From: Gemmatimonadota bacterium
GTDB taxonomy: Bacteria; Gemmatimonadota; Gemmatimonadetes; Gemmatimonadales; Gemmatimonadaceae
Assembly: GCA_023249395.1 (NCBI GenBank)
Contig: JAHFCS010000018.1
Coordinates: forward strand, 1 to 10,131
Direction: 5' to 3'
DNA length: 10,131 nucleotides
Numbering within the stretch: position 1 is the first letter of the stretch; the number at the start of each line of letters is the position of its first letter. The notes beneath the pieces are model-generated. The model did not search any database, had not been told where the DNA came from, and saw only the letters and a program-made list of their open reading frames with translations. A program made the position numbers and the translations under genes. This document shows positions 1 to 5,848 of this stretch, one piece after another.

Positions 1-1970
1 ACGCCGGCGAGGCGAGCGAATGAATCGAACCGCTCGCGCACAACGCGCTTCCTCTCGCGACATGAAATCATGAAGCGGTCTTCACTCGTCCCGCCCATTC
101 GCATTTCCGATACGATCTCGTCCACGAATTGCGACTTCACCGGATGCTGGAAGCAGCGAACGATGAGGTCGTAGTCGGCGGCGATGCGGAAGCTCGTATC
201 GAAATGGCCAACGGTGTCGAACAGCCGCCGGCGCATCAGAGTCGCGGGATGGCACAACGTCTCGCGCGCGAGGTCACTGACTTCGACCTCGCGACCCATC
301 GTCGTGGATGCCTCACCATCGGTGAGGCGCATTTTGCCATAAATCAGGTCGGCCCCGCCGCCGAGCTCGATGGCGCGTGCCAGTGCGCGCGGCGAAAAAA
401 GGCGATCGTCGGCGTTGGCGAAGATAACATAGGCGTTGGGATCGGACACGAGATCGACTCCCTTGTTCATCGCGTCGTAGATCCCCGTGTCAGGCTCGCT
501 CACCCAAAAGTCCACGCGGTCGTCGTAGCGCCGGATGACGTCAAGCGTCCCGTCGGTGGACGCACCGTCAACGATTATGTATTCGACATTCTCGTACGAC
601 TGGCCGAGAACGGCTTCGATCGTCTCGGCGATGTGACCGACTGCGTTGCGCGCCACCGTGATCACGGAAACGAGGGGACGCTCGACTGAGTCGGTCGTTG
701 TTTCGCCGCGCGTCCGCCTGCCACCCTCGAATCTGGACGAGTGCACTGGAATCGCTGCAGCGACGGGCGCGGACATTGTCGCGGCGTCAGGCGTCGCGCC
801 CTGCGGAGTCGCGCGATTCCTCCGTGACGGATGCATCTCCTCGAGAAGGCGGTGGAGCTCACGCCCGGAAGCGTCCCAGTTCAGCCTCCTCTGCGACTCC
901 TCGAATGCCGAGCGGCAGAGGTCGTCGTAGCGCGCGACGTCGCGCCACAAGGACGAGATGCAGCGAGCGCCCTCCTCGACGATCGATGCGACGGGAAACA
1001 TGAAACCGTTGACGCCATTTCCGATGACGGCCGGGATTCCCCCGACGTCGCTGGTGATCGACGGCATGCCGAAAGAGCTCGCTTCGCAGAGAACGACGCC
1101 AAAGCATTCAGCCCTGCTTGGAAGAACGAGGAAGTGCGACGATGTGAACAGCCGCTCGAGAGTGCTCCTTCCGTAAGTCGTGTCCTTCGAGACGAAGCCG
1201 AGGGAGGTGACTATGTCACGCATCTCCGCGGGAATGTCAGGCTTCGACCCGACAATTGTCAGCTCCGCTCGAACTCCCTGATCGTGGAGTCGTGACACCA
1301 TGGCGATCGCCAGGTCACCGCCCTTCCTTGTCCAGTCCACTCCGATGAAGAGCAGACGGCAGACATCGCGCCCCCGATTCCGGATGATCGTTTCGATCTC
1401 GTCCGCGCGCCGTTCGTTCGTCAGATTCGCGCCGAACGGGAGAACCCTCACCTTGGCTGGATCGGCGCCGTATTCGCTCATCGCCGAGCGTGCCGCCCAG
1501 TCCGACGCATAGATGGCGAGAGTTGCGCGCTGGAGCGCGTGCTGCTCGATGAGATTACCACCTTTCACCGTCGCAGACGCAAGATTCTGAAATTCGGGAT
1601 ACATGTCCACCATCTGCGCGAAAGTGGCGTCGGTCCAGAACGCAATCGGCGCCGGAACAGCAAGCTCCGCAATCGGAATCGTACCAGGAGAGAGAATCCA
1701 ATCGACGCCGAGCCCACGCACCTTCGCTTCGACCTGCGCGTCGTAGCCGGCGGCCACGCGGGGATCGCGCTCCCGCAGCATCCTCTTTCCGCCGAGGAGT
1801 CTCGCGACCTCGCGCCGCGCGCCAAGCAATACCCCTCCCCTGTCTTCGAGGGGTCCCACATGAGCGATCTCCACGCCCTGCTTCTCGAGAGACCTGGCGA
1901 TGTGATACGCCGTGCCCGACCAGTTCCTGAGGTCAGTCGCGTCGTAGGTGGTCACATAGGCGACCTTCAT
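1..1970 (-). CDS. GT4-GT2 two-domain glycosyltransferase fusion (3' end beyond window)
   Basis: A single frame runs from the ATG at 1970 to base 1 with no stop, giving 656 complete codons. I translated it base by base. Residues 1 to about 379 are a GT-B glycosyltransferase of family GT4: sugar-nucleotide-site residues in FIGVDWTRKGG (208-218, K216), and an E-x7-E motif at E288/E296 within AECFGVVLCEA. Residues 380-431 are rich in Ala, Thr, Arg and Pro and look like a linker. From residue 432 a GT-A domain of family GT2 starts with PLVSVITVARN. It continues with VDGASTDGT (D468), the metal-binding NADD (D521/D522), CHPAT (H574) and AADYD (D599/D601), a pattern I associate with WfgS/WcaE-like GT2 enzymes. 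The start codon overlaps the stop of the upstream GT2 gene as ATGA. GGACAGG seven bases upstream is a weak ribosome site. The two domains probably add consecutive sugars in the cytoplasm. Internal ATGs at 836 and 776 could start a separate GT2, but no stop ends the GT4 part. Confidence 0.88.
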   Translation of the reverse strand, partial: MKVAYVTTYDATDLRNWSGTAYHIARSLEKQGVEIAHVGPLEDRGGVLLGARREVARLLGGKRMLRERDPRVAAGYDAQVEAKVRGLGVDWILSPGTIPIAELAVPAPIAFWTDATFAQMVDMYPEFQNLASATVKGGNLIEQHALQRATLAIYASDWAARSAMSEYGADPAKVRVLPFGANLTNERRADEIETIIRNRGRDVCRLLFIGVDWTRKGGDLAIAMVSRLHDQGVRAELTIVGSKPDIPAEMRDIVTSLGFVSKDTTYGRSTLERLFTSSHFLVLPSRAECFGVVLCEASSFGMPSITSDVGGIPAVIGNGVNGFMFPVASIVEEGARCISSLWRDVARYDDLCRSAFEESQRRLNWDASGRELHRLLEEMHPSRRNRATPQGATPDAATMSAPVAAAIPVHSSRFEGGRRTRGETTTDSVERPLVSVITVARNAVGHIAETIEAVLGQSYENVEYIIVDGASTDGTLDVIRRYDDRVDFWVSEPDTGIYDAMNKGVDLVSDPNAYVIFANADDRLFSPRALARAIELGGGADLIYGKMRLTDGEASTTMGREVEVSDLARETLCHPATLMRRRLFDTVGHFDTSFRIAADYDLIVRCFQHPVKSQFVDEIVSEMRMGGTSEDRFMISCRERKRVVRERFDSFARLAG

Positions 1971-2995
1971 TGCCCGGCCTGTCCATTGAGCCGCGCGGCT
2001 GTGGGAGACGAGGCACTGTCGTCGGTAATCCAGTCGTCGCGCAGCACGAAGCGCCTCCACTGGTCGTGCAGCAGCAGCCGAAGATCGTAGCGCGCTCGAT
2101 TGCGATAGTAGAAGAGACGCGCAAAATCCAGCCTCCAGCGCGTGTCTCCAGCAATTCGCCGGGCCACGGCCTTTGTAATGGTTGTGCCCATGAGGACCGC
2201 GTGCCCTGCAATTCGCTTGAGAAGCCTGAGCGGTCCGGGATGAGTCTCGCGATAATCGGTGTAGCTGTCGCAGAAGCCCTGGTCGGCAAAGCGACTGTTG
2301 AGATACGCCTGGGTCATTCTGGAGCCCGGGATCACGTGATGCGTCACGGACTCGCCGACATATGCGAAGCGGTAGCCGAGCTTTCTTACCTTGATGTTCA
2401 ACCCGGTCTCGTTGTCGCCAACAAACTCGCCTGCATTCGTGTCGGGATTGAACCCCCCGGCACGAAAGAACGCCTCTCGCGCGATCGCCTCGTGACAGCT
2501 GAAAACGCCGGGATCCTCGTCGCACAGAATCAGCGCTTCTCCACGGTCGTTGAGACTCAGCAACGCATTGCGGCAATGCTTGAGAACCCAAGCCGGCGGC
2601 TCGGTCTCCCACCTCGGCAGCACGCGCCCTGTCGCTGCGCCGACCCCAGCGTCCATCGAGAACGGCTTGACGATCGTGGACAGCAGCTCGGGGTCGGCAA
2701 TCATGTCGTCATCGGTGAAGTAAAGAATCTGGCCGAGTGAGACCGTCGCTCCGGCATTGCGGGCGAAATGCGCCCCGCGACGGGGCTCGCGCATCCGGCG
2801 GATCGCCGGATGACGCGACATCAGACGCGAGATGACCTGCGGTGTATCGTCCGTCGAGGCATTATCGACGAGGACAATCTCGAACCGATCCGGTGGATAC
2901 TGCTGACCGATGAGACTTCCGACAGTCGCCTCGAGGCGGGCCGAACGATTGTACGTCGGGATGATCACCGACACGAAAGGGTGCGTAGGTGTCAT
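1967..2995 (-). CDS. family 2 glycosyltransferase
   Basis: The protein has 342 residues and is predicted to be a cytoplasmic inverting GT-A glycosyltransferase. It opens with HPFVSVIIPTYNRS (5-18), then VLVDNASTDDT (41-51) at the nucleotide site, RGAHFARNAG (73-82), and the metal-binding acidic triplet FTDDDM (D95-D97). The likely catalytic-base region is FVGDNETGLNIKVRKLG (191-207), a variant of the usual ED motif, followed by HH at 219-220. The C-terminal 90 residues are basic and aromatic (FARLFYYRNRARYDLR), compatible with peripheral membrane contact. An upstream in-frame ATG exists at 3124, but it lies deep inside the preceding gene, adds 43 Arg-rich residues before the fold and has no support. 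The ATG at 2995 forms an ATGA overlap with the stop of the upstream GT4 gene, and its own stop overlaps the next start in the same way. No clear Shine-Dalgarno precedes it, so coupled translation is likely. Donor and acceptor sugars cannot be told. Confidence 0.92.
   Translation of the reverse strand: MTPTHPFVSVIIPTYNRSARLEATVGSLIGQQYPPDRFEIVLVDNASTDDTPQVISRLMSRHPAIRRMREPRRGAHFARNAGATVSLGQILYFTDDDMIADPELLSTIVKPFSMDAGVGAATGRVLPRWETEPPAWVLKHCRNALLSLNDRGEALILCDEDPGVFSCHEAIAREAFFRAGGFNPDTNAGEFVGDNETGLNIKVRKLGYRFAYVGESVTHHVIPGSRMTQAYLNSRFADQGFCDSYTDYRETHPGPLRLLKRIAGHAVLMGTTITKAVARRIAGDTRWRLDFARLFYYRNRARYDLRLLLHDQWRRFVLRDDWITDDSASSPTAARLNGQAGQ
2787..2818. repeat. GC-rich hairpin inside GT2 gene
   Basis: CATCCGGCG (2792-2800) and CGCCGGATG (2804-2812) pair perfectly around GAT. 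The stem extends by TCGCG (2787-2791) with CGCGA (2814-2818) if A2813 is bulged, for 14 base pairs in total. It is wholly inside coding sequence for the segment around HPAIRRMRE of the GT2 enzyme. In GC-rich, Arg-rich coding DNA such stems can arise by chance. Confidence 0.45.
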
Positions 2996-4164
2996 ACGAG
3001 GCGGGCGACGATCTCGCGAAACCGCGCCGCGAACTGCTCCGGCCCCCATCTGCGCGAGTGTTCTCTTCCCCGCTCGGCGAACTCGGCGCACAATGCATCG
3101 TCCGTCCAGAGACGCACCAGACAATCGCGGATTTCGTTCACGGAACGCGGATCGAACAACAGCGCCGCATCTCCAAGCTGGTCGGGGATCCCGTAAATGC
3201 GCGACGTCGCGACGGGACAGCCGAGCGCGAACGCTTCGAGAGGAGGAATATTCGTCGGGCCAAAGAACGTCGGCATCACGAGCGCCCGCGCCCTCTTGTA
3301 GAAGCCCGGAATGTCGGCGTCGGGAACATATCCCATGAAGAGGACATGTTCCTCGAGACCTTTTTCCTTGACCAGCGACATAACATCGGCAAACCCGTTG
3401 CGCTCCTTGGAGCCCACGAGCACGAGACGAACGTCGGGATACTGCTCGCGCATCAGGGAAATGGCTTCGACAAGTCCGCGGTGGTTCTTGTGCCTGTAGA
3501 ACTGGGCGGGATAGAAAAAGAACTTTCGCGGCACGAAGTACCGGCTTTCGAACCTTGCGTCGCTCGCGTCGGTGTACTCGAAGATGTAACGCGGCGGGAT
3601 GAATGGAAGCACGAATACTCGCCCCTCCTCGATGCCGTACGACTCACGGAGCTGCTGTTTCCCGAGGCTCGAGTCCACCAGCACTCCGTTCGCCCATCTG
3701 CAGGTCTCGCCAAAATGAAATTCCCGGCGAGCGAACTCGCCGTCCTCCGAGACTTCCGGAAACGACGGTTCGTAGCGGTGCATCAGGTCGTGCACAGTGC
3801 CGAGCGTGGGCAGCGGCGCTCGAAAGGCATAGCGATCGTGATTGGGACAAACCCAAAGGTCGGCTCGCTCGGCAATCAATGCTCGAATGTTGGTATCGAG
3901 GTGCGCCGCTGATCGTCTCCACGCCGCGACCGGCAGATGGGTCATGTGCCACGCCCGGTTGAGAGCGCGATTCCAGCGCGAATTGCCAAGCTCGAGGCGA
4001 TCAACGCGGTCTCCGAGTTTGTCTATCCAGAGCCGATCTGAATACGCGGCGACAATGGAATAGTTGTCGCGCGGAAGCGCCAGCACTGCATCGAGAATCG
4101 TCTGCGTGTACTGATACGCGCCTCCACCCGGCTCCGAGGTGAGGAGCACCCCGATCCGCTTCAT
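2992..4164 (-). CDS. family 4 glycosyltransferase (MtfB/WbdB-like)
   Basis: This 390-residue protein is a GT-B glycosyltransferase of family GT4 and probably transfers a sugar, perhaps mannose-type, in the cytoplasm. The N-terminal Rossmann half starts with MKRIGVLLTSEPGGGAYQYT, the glycine-rich acceptor-side loop. TLGTVHDLMHRYEPSFPE (120-137) holds the His-Asp pair common in this subfamily. The C-terminal half has FFFYPAQFYRHKNH (215-228), with R224 and K226 at the phosphate site, then VLVGSKE (248-254). MPTFFGPTNIPPLEAFALG (297-315) follows, with E310 as the second Glu of E-x7-E; the first Glu is replaced by G302. I recall this GPTNIPPLEA variant from polysaccharide mannosyltransferase-like proteins. 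The start follows 37 nt after the aminotransferase stop. A GGAGG lies only one base before the ATG, an unusually short spacing, yet the fold begins right at that ATG. The stop overlaps the next gene's start by ATGA. The substrate is unknown. Confidence 0.92.
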   Translation of the reverse strand: MKRIGVLLTSEPGGGAYQYTQTILDAVLALPRDNYSIVAAYSDRLWIDKLGDRVDRLELGNSRWNRALNRAWHMTHLPVAAWRRSAAHLDTNIRALIAERADLWVCPNHDRYAFRAPLPTLGTVHDLMHRYEPSFPEVSEDGEFARREFHFGETCRWANGVLVDSSLGKQQLRESYGIEEGRVFVLPFIPPRYIFEYTDASDARFESRYFVPRKFFFYPAQFYRHKNHRGLVEAISLMREQYPDVRLVLVGSKERNGFADVMSLVKEKGLEEHVLFMGYVPDADIPGFYKRARALVMPTFFGPTNIPPLEAFALGCPVATSRIYGIPDQLGDAALLFDPRSVNEIRDCLVRLWTDDALCAEFAERGREHSRRWGPEQFAARFREIVARLV

Positions 4165-4201
4165 GCCTCCGTGATTCCCGACGAACGTCTGTCAGGAAAT
4201 C

Positions 4202-5320
4202 TCAAGCCAGGATCCGCCGCACCGACTCTGCAACTCGGGCGATCTGCTCTTCCGTCAGAGCGAGACCGCTCGGGAGATAGAATCCGCGCCGGGCGATTCG
4301 CTCGGCGCACGGATGCTTTTCCCCAAGGAAAAGTCCCATTCGCCGATAGACGGGCTGCTCGTGGATCGGCCAGAAGAAAGGACGCGTGCCGATTCCCTGT
4401 CCAGCCAGGCGCTGTATCGCGCCACTCGCGTCCATCTCCAACGCGTCGTCGAGGACTATTCCAAAAACCCAGTTGATGTTCTCGGCAAAGGCGGTGGATG
4501 CGACGGGGAGCTGGATCCCACGGACGTCACTCAACAGATCCATGTAGCGGGCGAACGAACGACGTTTGCGGGCGACGAACTCATCGAGTCTCTCCAGCTG
4601 AGCCAGGCCTACCGCCGCCTGGAGATTCGTCATCCTGAAATTCCACCCGAGCTCCTTGTGCACGAAGCGGCGAGCCGGAATGAAGCAAAGATTTCTGAGC
4701 GACCGGCACCGCTCGGCCAGAGCGTCGTCGTCGGTCACGATCATTCCGCCTTCGCCGGTAGTGACGTGCTTGTTCGGATAGAAGCTGAAGGTCGACAGGT
4801 CGCCGAACGAGCCGCAGGGACGGCCGCGATACGTCTGCCCGATCATCTCCGCGGCATCCTCGATGACGCGAAGTCCGCGGCGTTGCGCGATTTCCATCAC
4901 CGGGTCCATGTCCACGGGAAGGCCGTAGAGATGGACGACCATGATTGCCCGCGTCCGCTCGGTGATGCGATCCTCGATGGCCGCGGGATCCATGTTCCAG
5001 GTTTTCGGGTCGCAGTCGACAAGCACCGGTGTCGCGCCGAGCCGCGAGACGGCCGACGCGCAAGAGATGATCGTGAAGGTCGGCATGATCACCTCGTCGC
5101 CCGGACCGAGGCGAAGAGCGGCAGCGGCGGCGTCGAGTGCCGCCGAGCCGTTGCAGACGGCGACGCTGTGTTTCCGCCCTACCCGAGCGGCAAAGCGGCT
5201 CTCGAATTCGCGGACAAAGGGGCCCTCGGATGAAATCCAGCCGGTGTCGATGCACTGGGCCAGATATTTCTTCTCGTTGCCATCGAGGACCGGCTCGTTT
5301 ACGGGAATGAATCCGGTCAC
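4202..5320 (-). CDS. DegT/DnrJ/EryC1/StrS aminotransferase, perosamine synthase-like
   Basis: This 372-residue fold-type I PLP enzyme fits the family's usual length. It would transfer an amino group from glutamate to a nucleotide-linked keto-sugar, yielding an amino-deoxy sugar donor for the glycosyltransferases downstream. Visible features are IPVNEPVLDGNEKKYL (5-20), DTGWISSEGPFV (25-36), NGSAAL (57-62) for cofactor phosphate, IEDAAE (153-158) with D155 facing the PLP ring nitrogen, and the Schiff-base lysine K184 in SFYPNKHVTTGEGG (179-192). Lys rather than His at that place argues for an aminotransferase and not a ColD-type dehydratase. WNFRMTNLQAAVGLAQL (226-242) and TRPFFWPIHEQPV (312-324) follow; the last resembles GDP-perosamine synthases, so GDP-4-keto-6-deoxymannose is a possible substrate, though this is inference. 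The start is GTG at 5320, with AAAGGA seven bases upstream. It follows the cupin stop by three bases, so the two genes are co-transcribed. Confidence 0.95.
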   Translation of the reverse strand: MTGFIPVNEPVLDGNEKKYLAQCIDTGWISSEGPFVREFESRFAARVGRKHSVAVCNGSAALDAAAAALRLGPGDEVIMPTFTIISCASAVSRLGATPVLVDCDPKTWNMDPAAIEDRITERTRAIMVVHLYGLPVDMDPVMEIAQRRGLRVIEDAAEMIGQTYRGRPCGSFGDLSTFSFYPNKHVTTGEGGMIVTDDDALAERCRSLRNLCFIPARRFVHKELGWNFRMTNLQAAVGLAQLERLDEFVARKRRSFARYMDLLSDVRGIQLPVASTAFAENINWVFGIVLDDALEMDASGAIQRLAGQGIGTRPFFWPIHEQPVYRRMGLFLGEKHPCAERIARRGFYLPSGLALTEEQIARVAESVRRILA

Positions 5321-5323
5321 CCG

Positions 5324-5755
5324 CTAGTCCTTTATCATCACGCGCTCTGCAGCCACTCCGTCAAAGCGTGTCTTGTCATTATCGCCGGCATAGGGGCCCT
5401 GCTTCACCTCGATCATCTCGATTTCCTCGAGCACTTCGAATCCGTGGCCGCCTGTCGCGAGCAGAATCACGTCGCCCGCCGAAAGAATCCGGCTCTCGAT
5501 GTACGCCTGCTCGTTGTCGTAGAAATCCACCCTCAGCCGTCCACGCTTGATGAAGAGCACTTCCTGGGTGTACTGGACGTTGCGGCTGACCGGATTGTGG
5601 ACGTGCGGATCGATGACCTTGCCGGCCGGATGGTGCATGTACGCCAGCTGCTGAGAAAGATCGTCGGGAGTGAAGAAGTGAATGCCCGGCTCGTTGAACC
5701 TGTTTGAGACGATAACAGCCAGGAGCTGGTCGCCCACTTTCAAGGTCTCGATCAT
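5324..5755 (-). CDS. cupin-domain protein of polysaccharide locus
   Basis: This 143-residue single-domain cupin has a plausible metal site. Cupin motif 1 lies around DPHVHN (49-54), with H51 and H53, then E65 in TQEVLFIKRGRLRVDFYD (63-80). Motif 2 is SAGDVILLATGGHGFE (92-107), with H104 as the fourth ligand. The tail EMIEVKQGPYAGDNDKTRF (113-131) is strongly patterned, and I associate it with small cupins beside sugar aminotransferases. Its reaction is not established: it might isomerise or epimerise a nucleotide-sugar, or bind one, but the sequence does not decide. An in-frame TAG six bases before the ATG fixes 5755 as the earliest start. No convincing Shine-Dalgarno is present. The next gene starts three bases after the stop, tying this cupin to amino-sugar synthesis. 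Confidence 0.88.
   Translation of the reverse strand: MIETLKVGDQLLAVIVSNRFNEPGIHFFTPDDLSQQLAYMHHPAGKVIDPHVHNPVSRNVQYTQEVLFIKRGRLRVDFYDNEQAYIESRILSAGDVILLATGGHGFEVLEEIEMIEVKQGPYAGDNDKTRFDGVAAERVMIKD
5328..5333 (-). promoter_or_regulatory. ribosome binding site for the aminotransferase GTG start
   Basis: AAAGGA stands seven bases before the GTG at 5320. It overlaps the last codons of the cupin gene and supports this non-ATG start, which also aligns with the expected N-terminus IPVNEP of the family. Confidence 0.6.
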
Positions 5756-5848
5756 GGCCTACAAGATACAATGAACAGCAGAGCAAAGATCGACTGAGAG
5801 CGGCATAGGGCTGCGCTTCTATCCGCTCGCAACCTATGCCCTTCTCTT
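5756..5848 (-). promoter_or_regulatory. intergenic region between membrane-protein pair and cupin operon; weak promoter candidate
   Basis: This 93-nt gap is the largest non-coding stretch in the window and the only place where a new transcript plausibly starts. On the minus strand TATCTT (5768-5763) resembles a -10 box and ends seven bases before the cupin ATG. If used, it would give a leaderless or nearly leaderless mRNA, consistent with the missing Shine-Dalgarno. No good -35 box is seen at standard spacing, so the call is tentative. The gap also holds the inverted repeat listed separately. Confidence 0.25.
5802..5840. repeat. 8-bp perfect inverted repeat, possible terminator or operator
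   Basis: GGCATAGG (5802-5809) and CCTATGCC (5833-5840) are exact reverse complements with a 23-nt loop. Read on the plus strand, the right arm is followed by the pyrimidine-rich CTTCTCTTTT, like an intrinsic terminator. In the direction of the genes (minus) there is an A-rich run before the stem and no U-run after it, so it would be a poor terminator for the membrane-protein transcript. It may partly insulate the two gene groups, stabilise mRNA ends or bind a regulator. Confidence 0.5.

Noticed and set aside
129..689. 186-residue plus-strand open frame
   Set aside because: It is antisense to the GT2 domain of the fusion protein, which has the expected GT2 motifs in order.
662..862. Small 66-residue minus-strand open frame between the two domains of the fusion
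   Set aside because: It lies out of frame inside the continuous GT4-GT2 reading frame, is Arg-rich and has no recognisable features.
2996..3124. N-terminal extension of the GT2 gene to the ATG at 3124
   Set aside because: The added residues are Arg-rich, unlike the family, and overlap the preceding gene deeply. The ATG at 2995 gives an ATGA junction and the normal GT2 N-terminus.
2989..3912. 307-residue plus-strand open frame opposite the GT4 gene
   Set aside because: The opposite strand encodes a protein with clear GT4 motifs over the same span. The plus-strand product has no recognisable fold and looks like a GC-rich shadow frame.
4313..5233. 306-residue plus-strand open frame opposite the aminotransferase
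   Set aside because: The minus-strand aminotransferase has all PLP-enzyme motifs; the plus-strand frame is antisense with random composition.
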